This document shows, in pieces, positions 9,230 to 18,064 of a DNA stretch of 64,000 nt (positions within the stretch are counted from its first letter, which is position 1; each line of letters starts with the position of its first letter). This DNA is from Pyrococcus sp. NA2. Its GTDB lineage: Archaea > Methanobacteriota_B > Thermococci > Thermococcales > Thermococcaceae. The notes beneath the pieces were generated by a model. That model saw only the letters and a list, made by a program, of their open reading frames with translations, had not been told where the DNA came from and did not search any database. Location: NCBI RefSeq assembly GCF_000211475.1, contig NC_015474.1, forward strand, positions 1,240,001-1,304,000, written 5' to 3'. The position numbers and the translations under genes are program-made.

Positions 9230-10319
9230 GCCTTCTCCCTCCAAGTGCTACTATGAGACTGATAAGGGCCAACAATCCAATTCCACATGTGCCCTTTGAA
9301 GGGGGATCTTTGGGTAGTTTTTCCTCATATTCCCTGAAGTTCGTTCCTATGCATCTCACGAGTGTAGCATTTGATGCATTAAAGTATGGCTTCCATTTCC
9401 CATCATAGAACCCTATTCTTGCGTTGTATCCAGCGTACCCCCACCTAGCAATGTTGCTTATTTCTCTTATGTCATTATCATTTATTTTTATTACTCCAAT
9501 GCTTCTCAGCCATTTAAGTTCTTCTGATATTGCAATACTTGCGTTCAACTCCTTGGGATCAATCTTTGGTACTATAGCTTCTCTAGTTATCTCTCTAAAT
9601 TTCCGAGATGTATTGCACCCGAATAATTCTGAAATTTCTTTGAGGGTTTGATTAGTTAGCTTTCCTTTAACCTCAATCCTAACGTGAGTTCTTACTCCTA
9701 CGATGTTCTCAATGCTAACATTATGGTTCTTCAGACATTCAATGAAAGGCTTCGTTGGTTTCCATGTGCAGTATCCATTGTAGCAACCACAGGTTGTTAG
9801 TTTTAGGCACTTATACCATTCCTTGTATATGCAAGTTGAGAACACCGTCTCATTTTTAGATACGCAAAGTTCACCTGAGCATCCTTGAATTTTACAATCT
9901 GCATCTGTTTTGCACTCCTTGCCACTCTCTGGAAATGCAAAGACACTCACATTGTCCTTGTAGAAGTGGTAACCCTCTATGTTCCATCCTTTAGCCTCTG
10001 CCTTCTCTAAGATGATTTCAATTGGAATAATTGCCGTGAACTCGTTGACATATATCTTCTCGCTTTTAAATTCAGTTGGAATCTGAATTCGTACGTGTAA
10101 CTTTGAATCGTTCCAGATCATAACTATAAGCCTTGAGTCATAATGAGATCTGTAAATTACCTTATCTCCCTCGATTATGATGTTTCTCATGTGAAACAGA
10201 GGTTCCAAGTTGTAGTTACTTAGCTCAACTTCGACGGCATAAGTGTCCTGGGGGAAGAAACATGCATTTGCCCTTGGAACTAATAATAAAAGGAAAAGTA
10301 TGGGGATTATTCTTTTCAT
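9165..10319 (-). CDS. Secreted Cys-rich surface protein with CGP-CTERM-like anchor
   Basis: Exported protein with a signal peptide (MKRIIPILFLLLLVPRANAC, residues 1-20). A cysteine cluster near residues 130-175 (several Cys, with CGCYNGYC) recalls the heavy-Cys domain of Thermococcales surface proteins. Near the C-terminus TCGIG is followed by a hydrophobic helix and GGRRRE, which matches the layout of CGP-CTERM anchors but with CGI instead of CGP. Oddly, the frame continues about 18 residues past the Arg cluster into thiR. I choose ATG 10319 because GGTGA lies just upstream. Function is unknown. Confidence 0.7.
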   Translation of the reverse strand: MKRIIPILFLLLLVPRANACFFPQDTYAVEVELSNYNLEPLFHMRNIIIEGDKVIYRSHYDSRLIVMIWNDSKLHVRIQIPTEFKSEKIYVNEFTAIIPIEIILEKAEAKGWNIEGYHFYKDNVSVFAFPESGKECKTDADCKIQGCSGELCVSKNETVFSTCIYKEWYKCLKLTTCGCYNGYCTWKPTKPFIECLKNHNVSIENIVGVRTHVRIEVKGKLTNQTLKEISELFGCNTSRKFREITREAIVPKIDPKELNASIAISEELKWLRSIGVIKINDNDIREISNIARWGYAGYNARIGFYDGKWKPYFNASNATLVRCIGTNFREYEEKLPKDPPSKGTCGIGLLALISLIVALGGRRREDTDDILGGGGFTSDKGKSC

Positions 10320-10349
10320 ATAGTTCACCATTGAATGTTCGGTCTCCCT

Positions 10350-11522
10350 CTATTTAACTATGGTCATCATCAGTAGCATTGCCAGGAAGTTCATTATTGC
10401 CGCATATAGGAAACCAACTCCCAGGGAATACACTTGCCACAGGTATCCAACTATGAGGGAGGCTGGAAAGACGAAGATTCCAAAGACAGTGTGGTATGCC
10501 CCAATTATTGTTCCCTTTTCGTATTCCTTTGCGAGATCTGCCATGTAAGCCCTTGGAATTGTATCCTCGATTGCCATGTATATCCCATAGAGGAGGAATG
10601 CCAAGATGAGGGTGTATATGTTCTTGGAGTATGCAAAGAGTAGTGATGCGAGTCCCGCAACGCCAAATCCTATTGTTATGACTTTCTTCTTCCCAATTTT
10701 GTCTGAATAACTACCTATTGGGTAAGCGGACAGTGCGTACATAACGTTAAAGAGTGCATAAAATTCAAGGCCCTGGAGAGTTGAATAACCAAGCTCTTTT
10801 GCCTTCCATAATGTGAAAGCATAGCTATAACGTCCAAGGGCTGCTATAGCAATTACAAGCAAAAACTTTTTGAGATAAGGATCTCTAAGCGAAGAAATTC
10901 CCTTAATTTTCTTTTTAACTTCCCCTCCTTTATCTCTGACCAATAAGAGGACTATTAAGACCCCTATAGCTCCAGGGATCGCTGAGATAATGAATATATA
11001 CTTATAGGCGATTTCCTTTGGATAACTGGATAGGAATGCAAGAAGGGTAACGGCAACTAATGGCCCTGCAACGGCTCCAAGTGTATCCATCATTCTGTGA
11101 AATCCAAAGGATCTTCCACTTTTTCCTTTTTCGCTGGATTCCGCTATGAGTGCATCTCTCGGAGCGGTTCTTATTCCTTTTCCAACTCTATCAAGTATTC
11201 TCAATGTCAGAAAATCCCACCATGAGTGCGTAATTGCTAGAGCTCCTTTTGCCACTGTGGAAAGTGCATACCCCAAGGCAACAAATGCTTTTCTCTTCTT
11301 AAATACATCACTTATATAGCCAAATACAACTTTAAAGAGCGAACTTAGGCTTTCGATGAGTCCCATTATTGAGCCGCTTGCAAGCTTGCCTATTCTAAGA
11401 ACATCCGTTAGATACGTGGGAACTATTGGGGCTATCATTTCGCTGCTCATGTCATTGAGAAAGCTGACTAGACCTAAGAGAAAGACATTCCAGCTTACAC
11501 CAAGTATCTTTCTCTCTTTCAT
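10350..11522 (-). CDS. Major facilitator superfamily efflux-type transporter
   Basis: A 390-residue membrane permease with about 12 hydrophobic segments. The motif A region after helix 2 reads FGYISDVFKKRK (about residues 66-77), and the equivalent loop in the second half is GSYSDKIGKKK. It also has RVGKGIRTAPRDALIAES after helix 4, typical of drug/small-molecule efflux MFS proteins. Its ATG overlaps the stop of padR by 4 bp with GGTGAG before it, so it is translationally coupled to a PadR regulator. This suggests an inducible exporter. Substrate unknown. Confidence 0.85.
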   Translation of the reverse strand: MKERKILGVSWNVFLLGLVSFLNDMSSEMIAPIVPTYLTDVLRIGKLASGSIMGLIESLSSLFKVVFGYISDVFKKRKAFVALGYALSTVAKGALAITHSWWDFLTLRILDRVGKGIRTAPRDALIAESSEKGKSGRSFGFHRMMDTLGAVAGPLVAVTLLAFLSSYPKEIAYKYIFIISAIPGAIGVLIVLLLVRDKGGEVKKKIKGISSLRDPYLKKFLLVIAIAALGRYSYAFTLWKAKELGYSTLQGLEFYALFNVMYALSAYPIGSYSDKIGKKKVITIGFGVAGLASLLFAYSKNIYTLILAFLLYGIYMAIEDTIPRAYMADLAKEYEKGTIIGAYHTVFGIFVFPASLIVGYLWQVYSLGVGFLYAAIMNFLAMLLMMTIVK

Positions 11523-11824
11523 TTCTTCTCACCTAGAATTTCATTACAAAGCTCTCTAACTTTCTTCCTTCCCTCTTCGAGAAGTTTGAGGCCTTCTTGG
11601 GTTATCTCATAGATCCTGACTTTTCTTCCATTCCTAACTTCCCACCTACTTTTCAGGAGGCCCGAACTTTCCATTTTTCTTAGTAGAGGATAAATTGTTC
11701 CTGGACTCACGTTATATCCATGTCTTTCTAGTTCTTTCATTATAAAGGCTCCCGTTATTGGCTCCCTGCTTGCGTGATATAGAATGTGAAGACCCATGAA
11801 TCCGAGGATAATTCGCCTTAACAT
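11519..11824 (-). CDS. PadR-family transcriptional regulator
   Basis: Winged-helix repressor of 101 residues. It has the PadR pattern LRRIILGFMGLHILYHA, then GAFIMKELERHGYNVSPGTIYPLLRKMESSGLLKSRWE, followed by a short C-terminal dimer helix. It forms an operon with the MFS permease. The predicted start ATG lies inside a large dyad that also covers the predicted transcript start, so the mRNA probably has a very short leader and the gene is likely autoregulated. PadR proteins usually respond to phenolic or drug-like ligands; the ligand here is unknown. Confidence 0.85.
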   Translation of the reverse strand: MLRRIILGFMGLHILYHASREPITGAFIMKELERHGYNVSPGTIYPLLRKMESSGLLKSRWEVRNGRKVRIYEITQEGLKLLEEGRKKVRELCNEILGEKK

Positions 11825-11853
11825 ATCGAATCACGATATCGAATTTCGATATG
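11822..11853. promoter_or_regulatory. Operator-like 32-bp dyad at the padR-MFS promoter
   Basis: CATATCGAA (11822-11830) and TTCGATATG (11845-11853) form perfect 9-bp outer arms. CGATATCG (11834-11841) is a perfect inner palindrome on the same centre. The left arm contains the padR start codon, and a TATA box (ATATATAAG on the minus strand, about 11857-11865) lies just upstream. Repressor binding here would block transcription of padR and the permease. The pyrB promoter begins about 25 bp away, so pyrB could also be touched. Confidence 0.75.
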
Positions 11854-11878
11854 GTACTTATATATGTTTGCCTAAAAC

Positions 11879-11886
11879 TTTAAATA
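11879..11886 (+). promoter_or_regulatory. TATA box of pyrB
   Basis: TTTAAATA lies about 31 bp upstream of the pyrB ATG, predicting a transcript start near 11908 and a short leader. Confidence 0.5.
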
Positions 11887-11904
11887 CCATCGATCCATCA
11901 GTGA

Positions 11905-12843
<939 letters not shown>

Positions 12844-13302
12844 ATGCCAGAATTGAAGGTTTCGGCCATTAAAGAGGGAACCGTCATAGATCATATTCCA
12901 GCGGGTAAGGGATTAAAGGTGATAGAGATTCTCAAGCTTGAAAAACTCAGCAATGGGGGGGCAGTTCTCCTAGCTATGAACGTTCCAAGCAAGAAGCTTG
13001 GAAGGAAGGATATAGTTAAGGTCGAGGGAAGATTCCTTAGTGAGGAGGAGGTTAACAAGATAGCCCTTGTGGCTCCAACTGCAACAGTCAACATAATAAA
13101 GGAATATAGGGTTGTTGAAAAGTTCAAGGTTGAAGTTCCTGAGGTTATCGAGGGAATTCTAAGGTGTGGGAATCCGAATTGCATAACAAATCATGAGTAT
13201 GTGACTACGAAGTTCTACGTTATAAGCAGGAATCCATTGAAGGTTCGCTGTCATTACTGTGAAAGAACAATGGAAGAGGAGGAGATCTTGGCTAACCTTT
13301 AA
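12844..13302 (+). CDS. pyrI: Aspartate carbamoyltransferase regulatory subunit
   Basis: Regulatory chain that binds nucleotide effectors in its N-terminal domain (residues about 1-100) and contacts PyrB through a C-terminal zinc domain. Four zinc-binding cysteines are visible as CGNPNC and CHYC near residues 103-140. Length of 152 is normal. Its ATG immediately follows the pyrB stop, so synthesis is coupled. The 3' end overlaps the end of the convergent M20 amidohydrolase gene by 11 bp. Confidence 0.97.
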   Translation: MPELKVSAIKEGTVIDHIPAGKGLKVIEILKLEKLSNGGAVLLAMNVPSKKLGRKDIVKVEGRFLSEEEVNKIALVAPTATVNIIKEYRVVEKFKVEVPEVIEGILRCGNPNCITNHEYVTTKFYVISRNPLKVRCHYCERTMEEEEILANL

Positions 13303-14443
13303 AGTTGAAGGCGATGGCAACTTCAAGGGCAGTTCCCAGGTGTAGCACATCTTCATCAACATCGAACTTTGGATGGTGGTGTGGGTACACTATTCCCTTC
13401 TTCTCATTTCTTATCCCAAGGGCTATGAACGCTCCTGGAACTTTTTGTAGATAAAACGCAAAGTCTTCTCCTCCTAAGGTCTTCCTAACTTCACCCACCC
13501 TTAGGTTCAACGATCTCGCAACGTTCTCAACGAACTCTGCCATCCTTGCGTCATTTATCGTTGGTGGGTCTAGAATCTTTGTCCCTACTTCGGTAGTACA
13601 TTTGTGAGCCTTTGCAACGTTTTCAATTATCTCTTTTATCCTGCTCTCCAGGAACTTTCCAAGTTCTTCCGTGAAGAACCTAAATGTCCCTTCGAGTTCA
13701 ACATATTGAGGAATAACATTGAAGGCAGTTCCGCCATTTATTCTTCCAACCGTGACTACTGCATTCTCTAGGGGGTCGACTTCCCTGGCAACTATTCTCT
13801 GAAGGGCCAAAACAATGTCAGCGACTGCAGGAATTGGATCTATTGAGAGATGGGGAGCAGCTCCGTGTCCGCCTTTTCCAATTACTTTGGCATAGAACTT
13901 TCCAACTCCTGCCAGGAACGGCCCCTCTCTGATTCCTATAACTCCAGACTCAAGTTCAGCCCATACATGAATTCCAAAGATTGCATCAACTCCATCTATT
14001 CCTCCGCCTTCTATTATCTTTAATGCTCCCTCTCCTACCTCCTCAGCTGGCTGGAATATGAGGCGAACCTTGTTCGATAACTCATCTGCATGGTTGGCTA
14101 TTATCTTTGCAGCTCCTAGGAGCATTGCCGTGTGTGCATCGTGACCACAAGCGTGCATCTTCCCTGGGATCTTTGACTTATAGGGAACGTCGTTTTCCTC
14201 CTGAATAGGAAGGGCATCCATATCAGCTCTTAGAGCAACGGTTCTTTCTCCCTCCCCTATCTCAGCCACTATTCCAGTTCCTATCCTCTTTACCTTGTAT
14301 CCCCATTCTTTTAGATGTTCTTCAACTATCTTTGACGTCCTTTCCTCTTCAAATCCAAGCTCTGGATGCATATGGAAATCCCTTCTCCAGGCTATAATCT
14401 CATCTTTAATTCTTTCAGCTTCTTCTAATGGGTTGAAGTTCAT
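13292..14443 (-). CDS. M20 family amidohydrolase/carboxypeptidase
   Basis: Zinc-dependent hydrolase of the M20D group (N-acyl-amino acid amidohydrolase, hippurate hydrolase or thermostable carboxypeptidase). The 383-residue protein has the metal motifs ALRADMDALP, HACGHDAHTAMLLG and the catalytic/metal EEVGEG, plus HGAAPH in the dimer domain and HHHPKFDVDE near the end. It probably releases amino acids from acylated or peptide substrates in the cytoplasm. The ATG has GGTGAT about 5 bases upstream. It shares a short 50-bp promoter region with the divergent metallo-hydrolase gene. Confidence 0.88.
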   Translation of the reverse strand: MNFNPLEEAERIKDEIIAWRRDFHMHPELGFEEERTSKIVEEHLKEWGYKVKRIGTGIVAEIGEGERTVALRADMDALPIQEENDVPYKSKIPGKMHACGHDAHTAMLLGAAKIIANHADELSNKVRLIFQPAEEVGEGALKIIEGGGIDGVDAIFGIHVWAELESGVIGIREGPFLAGVGKFYAKVIGKGGHGAAPHLSIDPIPAVADIVLALQRIVAREVDPLENAVVTVGRINGGTAFNVIPQYVELEGTFRFFTEELGKFLESRIKEIIENVAKAHKCTTEVGTKILDPPTINDARMAEFVENVARSLNLRVGEVRKTLGGEDFAFYLQKVPGAFIALGIRNEKKGIVYPHHHPKFDVDEDVLHLGTALEVAIAFNFKG

Positions 14444-14458
14444 AATTGATCACCGAAA

Positions 14459-14467
14459 CTTATTTTT
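14459..14467 (+). promoter_or_regulatory. TATA-like box of the metallo-hydrolase gene
   Basis: CTTATTTTT lies about 30 bp upstream of ATG 14493 in a 50-bp divergent intergenic gap. With no ribosome site visible, the transcript is probably nearly leaderless. Confidence 0.4.
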
Positions 14468-14492
14468 GATCGTTGACCTTATTTCATTTTCG

Positions 14493-15329
14493 ATGAGAAT
14501 CTCAGCGATAGGTCTTGATGGAAGTGGAATTGTATCTTTCCAGTCTCATGCTCATACGGATCACTTCGCAAGTGGTAGGATAATCTATGCAACGAAACCT
14601 ACGATATACCTGAGTCACCTGAGGAACTCAAAGTTGTACTCGGAGGTTAAATTTGGAAAGAAGTTTTATATTGGAGAATTTAAGGCGAAATTATATCCCT
14701 CGGGGCACATGCTTGGTTCTTCTGGAATTAAGATCTGGATTGACATTGGAACAATATATTACACAGGAGATGTTAAATTTGAAAAGCTAAGGACGGCTGA
14801 AGAGATCAAGATTCCCAAGTCAGATTTTCTCGTAATAGAGGCTACCTTTGGAATTCCAAGATTTAGATTTCCCAAGCCTAGGGAGGCTGAAAAGATAATC
14901 CTTGGAATAGTTGAGGATGCCTTGGACAAAGGAAAAACTCCAGTTTTCTCGGCGAATCCTTATGGAAAAGCCCAGGAATTAATTAAGATCCTCAATGTGC
15001 ACGGTTATTCGGCCAAAATTGATGGGGAAATTTCCAAGGTCTCTAAAATATATTCCAAGTTCGGAATTAAGCTTAAAGTTGATGACGATGGAGAAATCGT
15101 TGTATCCAAGAAACATGGAATAAAGGTTTCCGGGTTCGGAAATGTTAAGTTGAGCAACCATGCTGACTTTTGGGAACTCCTAGAGATCGTTGAAAAGGTA
15201 AATCCAGAGAAAGTTTTCACGGTCTATGGTTACTCTGAACAGTTTGCGAGGATATTGAGGGCTTTTGGATACGATGCAAGTAGTCTAGATAGGAACGTTG
15301 ACCTGTGGGAGGTTTTAAATAGCTTATGA
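14493..15329 (+). CDS. Metallo-beta-lactamase fold nuclease-like protein
   Basis: Cytosolic hydrolase of the beta-CASP/SNM1-like branch of the metallo-beta-lactamase superfamily. The metal motif SHAHTDH occurs near residues 18-24, with GHMLGSSG and YTGD later, and SNHADFWELL near the C-terminus. The frame extends upstream to 14295 but the real start is most likely ATG 14493 (MRISAIGLDG), because upstream codons lie in the divergent M20 gene. At 278 residues it is shorter than the CPSF-type archaeal nucleases and probably acts on nucleic-acid ends. dphB follows in an overlapping arrangement. Substrate unknown. Confidence 0.75.
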   Translation: MRISAIGLDGSGIVSFQSHAHTDHFASGRIIYATKPTIYLSHLRNSKLYSEVKFGKKFYIGEFKAKLYPSGHMLGSSGIKIWIDIGTIYYTGDVKFEKLRTAEEIKIPKSDFLVIEATFGIPRFRFPKPREAEKIILGIVEDALDKGKTPVFSANPYGKAQELIKILNVHGYSAKIDGEISKVSKIYSKFGIKLKVDDDGEIVVSKKHGIKVSGFGNVKLSNHADFWELLEIVEKVNPEKVFTVYGYSEQFARILRAFGYDASSLDRNVDLWEVLNSL

Positions 15330-15352
15330 TCACTCCAATTTCGGTGAGACAA

Positions 15353-16153
15353 ATGGCCTTGTACTTCATAGGTTTGGGACTCTACGATGAGAAGGATTTA
15401 ACGCTTAAGGGGTTGGAAATTGCAAGGAGGTGTGAACACGTATTTGCAGAGTTTTACACATCCTTAATGGCTGGAACGAACTTAGAGAAAATCGAAAGAC
15501 TAATTGGGAAAAAGATAAGAATTTTAAATAGGGAAGACGTTGAACTCAATTTTGAGAGAATAGTTCTACCTTTGGCCAGAGATAGTGACGTTGCATTCCT
15601 GACAGCAGGTGATCCACTTGTAGCCACAACTCATGCCGAACTTAGGATAAGGGCCAAGAGATTTGGGGTCAAGAGCTACGTCATTCATGCTCCAAGCATA
15701 TACTCAGCGGTTGCAATAACCGGATTACATATATATAAATTTGGAAGGAGTGCAACGGTTGCTTATCCCGAGGATTCGTGGTTTCCAACAAGTTATTATG
15801 ACGTTATAAAGGAGAACAAGGAGAGAGGTCTTCATACACTTCTTTTCCTTGATATAAAGGCTGAAGAAAAAAGGTACATGAAGGCCAATGAAGCAATGGA
15901 TCTATTGCTAAAGATCGAGGAAATGAGAAAGGAAGGTGTGTTTACGAAAGAAACCTTCGTAGTTGTTCTAGCTAGGGCTGGTTCCCTGGAGCCAACGATA
16001 AGAGCTGGCTATGTTAAAGATTTAATTAGGGAAGACTTTGGCAGTCCCCCTCATGTGTTGATAGTCCCTGGGAGATTGCATGTGGTTGAGGCGGAATATC
16101 TAGTTGAAATAGCTGGAGCTCCACAGGAAATTCTTGAAAGTTTTAAGGTGTGA
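15353..16153 (+). CDS. dphB: Diphthine synthase
   Basis: SAM-dependent methyltransferase that methylates the modified histidine of elongation factor 2 during diphthamide synthesis. The 266-residue protein matches the Pyrococcus Dph5 structure family. It starts MALYFIGLGLYD, with GDPLVATTHAELRIRAK and the ITGLHIYKFGRSATVAYPE segment forming the tetrapyrrole-methylase-like fold. Upstream in-frame codons exist to 15326, but ATG 15353 matches the family and has GGTGAG before it. It begins 24 bp after the end of the metallo-hydrolase gene. Confidence 0.95.
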   Translation: MALYFIGLGLYDEKDLTLKGLEIARRCEHVFAEFYTSLMAGTNLEKIERLIGKKIRILNREDVELNFERIVLPLARDSDVAFLTAGDPLVATTHAELRIRAKRFGVKSYVIHAPSIYSAVAITGLHIYKFGRSATVAYPEDSWFPTSYYDVIKENKERGLHTLLFLDIKAEEKRYMKANEAMDLLLKIEEMRKEGVFTKETFVVVLARAGSLEPTIRAGYVKDLIREDFGSPPHVLIVPGRLHVVEAEYLVEIAGAPQEILESFKV

Positions 16154-16210
16154 CAAGCTTGAACCTTGAATTTTCTTTCCTCGAACCTTTGCTAATGTGA
16201 TAGAAAGGAT

Positions 16211-16218
16211 TATTAAAA
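16211..16218 (+). promoter_or_regulatory. TATA box of argF
   Basis: TATTAAAA lies about 33 bp upstream of the argF start, with GGTTGGTGAT following as ribosome site. Confidence 0.45.
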
Positions 16219-16250
16219 CTCCAAAAAGAAAATTAGGTTGGTGATTTAAG

Positions 16251-17204
16251 ATGGTGGTTAGCTTAAAGGGTAGGGACCTTCTCTGTTTGCAAGACTATAC
16301 GCCTGAGGAGATATGGACTATACTAGAGACCGCGAAGATGTTGAAGATATGGCAAAAGATAGGAAAGCCCCATAGGCTCCTTGAGGGTAAAACTCTGGCA
16401 ATGATATTCCAAAAACCCTCAACTAGGACGAGGGTTAGCTTTGAGGTTGCAATGGCACACCTTGGAGGACATGCCCTCTACCTAAATGCTCAGGATCTAC
16501 AGCTCAGGCGTGGAGAAACGATAGCTGATACCGCTAGAGTTCTAAGCAGGTACGTCGATGCAATAATGGCTAGAGTTTATGCTCATAAGGATGTTGAGGA
16601 TCTGGCCAAGTACGCTAGCGTTCCGGTCATAAACGGTCTAAGCGACTTCTCTCATCCATGCCAAGCCCTTGCAGATTACATGACTATATGGGAGAAGAAG
16701 GGAACGATAAAGGGAGTCAAGGTGGTTTACGTTGGCGATGGAAACAATGTCTGCCACTCCTTGATGATAGCCGGAACTAAGCTCGGTGCAGATGTCATCG
16801 TTGCAACCCCAGAGGGTTACGAGCCAGATGAGAAGGTCATAAAGTGGGCCGAGCAAAACGCAGCAGAGAGTGGAGGTAGCTTTGAGCTTCTTCACGATCC
16901 AGTGAAGGCAGTGAAAGATGCTGACGTGATATACACTGATGTCTGGGCTTCAATGGGACAGGAGGCTGAAGCCGAAGAGAGAAGAAAGGTATTCAGGCCG
17001 TTCCAAGTCAACAAGGATTTGGTTAAGCATGCGAAGCCAGACTACATGTTCATGCACTGCCTACCAGCTCACAGGGGAGAGGAGGTTACTGACGACGTCA
17101 TAGATTCCCCGAACAGCGTTGTCTGGGACCAGGCTGAAAACAGATTACATGCACAGAAAGCAGTTCTCGTTCTCCTTCTTGGTGGAATTAAGACTGGCTT
17201 CTGA
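16251..17204 (+). CDS. argF: Ornithine carbamoyltransferase
   Basis: Transfers a carbamoyl group to ornithine to give citrulline in arginine synthesis; the Pyrococcus enzyme is a known dodecamer. The 317-residue protein has STRTRVSFE near residue 55-63 for carbamoyl phosphate, HPCQALADY, and the ornithine-binding HCLPAHRGEEV. A TATA box lies at 16211 and GGTGAT ends about 7 bases before the ATG. It is distinguished from PyrB by the HCLPAHRG motif. Other arg genes are not in the window. A P-loop ATPase gene of unknown role follows by 32 bp. Confidence 0.97.
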   Translation: MVVSLKGRDLLCLQDYTPEEIWTILETAKMLKIWQKIGKPHRLLEGKTLAMIFQKPSTRTRVSFEVAMAHLGGHALYLNAQDLQLRRGETIADTARVLSRYVDAIMARVYAHKDVEDLAKYASVPVINGLSDFSHPCQALADYMTIWEKKGTIKGVKVVYVGDGNNVCHSLMIAGTKLGADVIVATPEGYEPDEKVIKWAEQNAAESGGSFELLHDPVKAVKDADVIYTDVWASMGQEAEAEERRKVFRPFQVNKDLVKHAKPDYMFMHCLPAHRGEEVTDDVIDSPNSVVWDQAENRLHAQKAVLVLLLGGIKTGF

Positions 17205-17236
17205 TACTCAATTTCCTTCTTTTTGGGTGATTTTGA

Positions 17237-18064
17237 ATGATCTCAGTTCTGATAGTAGGTGTATTACCTTATGATTCAGGAAAAACGACATTCGCTGTTA
17301 GACTAATTAAGGAAGCCATTGAGGAGGGATTTGATGTTGGAGTATCGAAGCCATTTGGAGGATTTAACGGCTGGTATCAACATGAATACGTCATTAAGAG
17401 CAGGGAGATCAAGATGTTGGTGGGAGAGGATGCCTACAAACTGCACACGTCTGCTAAAAGTATTGATCCAATAGAAATTGAAAGTCCAATAACGACGCTC
17501 CTGATGCCTCCAGATCCTGAAAGGCTTGGATGGAGAGTTAGCTACTATACAAGTGTTGGCTCCTCAACTCAGATAGTTCTTGCCAGAATAACGAGTCCAA
17601 GATCTACAACTCACTACTATGTTCCAGAGAACGTCAATAAGTTAACTCCTCCACTCAGAGAGGAGGTTAAGAAGTTGATAACCACTTTAAGTGCTGAGCC
17701 GATATCAATGACAGAGCTTGGCGACTTGCTAATAAAATCAAGAAGCTTAGCCGATGAATGCTTGAGGTATATAAAGAGGTTGCATGATTTTGTTGTAATA
17801 GAGTCCTATGGAAATTATGCCGCCCCGACCTTTGGATCTCTTAACTCCGACCTTGTTATCGCCGTTGCTCCAAGTAAGGCCGTTATCTTTAGAGGAAAGG
17901 ATTATAAAAATGCAATCTCTGTGTACTCAAACATAAAGAGTCCTTGGATGATAACTACTGAAGATATCCTTCCTGCATTGAGACCAATAAAAAAGATTGA
18001 ATTTGGGCCAGAGGGGCCTAAAGATATCTTAAATTATGTCGTCGAGGCCTCTTCGTCATTGTAG
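17237..18064 (+). CDS. Predicted P-loop ATPase of unknown function
   Basis: A 275-residue protein with an N-terminal GVLPYDSGKTTFAVRL segment (residues about 8-23), a Walker A variant resembling dethiobiotin-synthetase/MinD-like P-loops, followed by DVGVSKPFGGFNGW. A Walker B-like stretch DFVVIESYGNYA lies near residue 178. No specific enzyme is recognised; the fold suggests an ATP-dependent ligase or maturation ATPase. It lies 32 bp after argF and may share its transcript. Its 3' end overlaps the convergent bpsA by 31 bp. Confidence 0.65.
   Translation: MISVLIVGVLPYDSGKTTFAVRLIKEAIEEGFDVGVSKPFGGFNGWYQHEYVIKSREIKMLVGEDAYKLHTSAKSIDPIEIESPITTLLMPPDPERLGWRVSYYTSVGSSTQIVLARITSPRSTTHYYVPENVNKLTPPLREEVKKLITTLSAEPISMTELGDLLIKSRSLADECLRYIKRLHDFVVIESYGNYAAPTFGSLNSDLVIAVAPSKAVIFRGKDYKNAISVYSNIKSPWMITTEDILPALRPIKKIEFGPEGPKDILNYVVEASSSL

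Noticed and set aside
14295-14492. Extending the metallo-hydrolase upstream to 14295
   Set aside because: The extra 66 codons lie inside the divergent M20 gene and lack a ribosome site; the family start fits ATG 14493.
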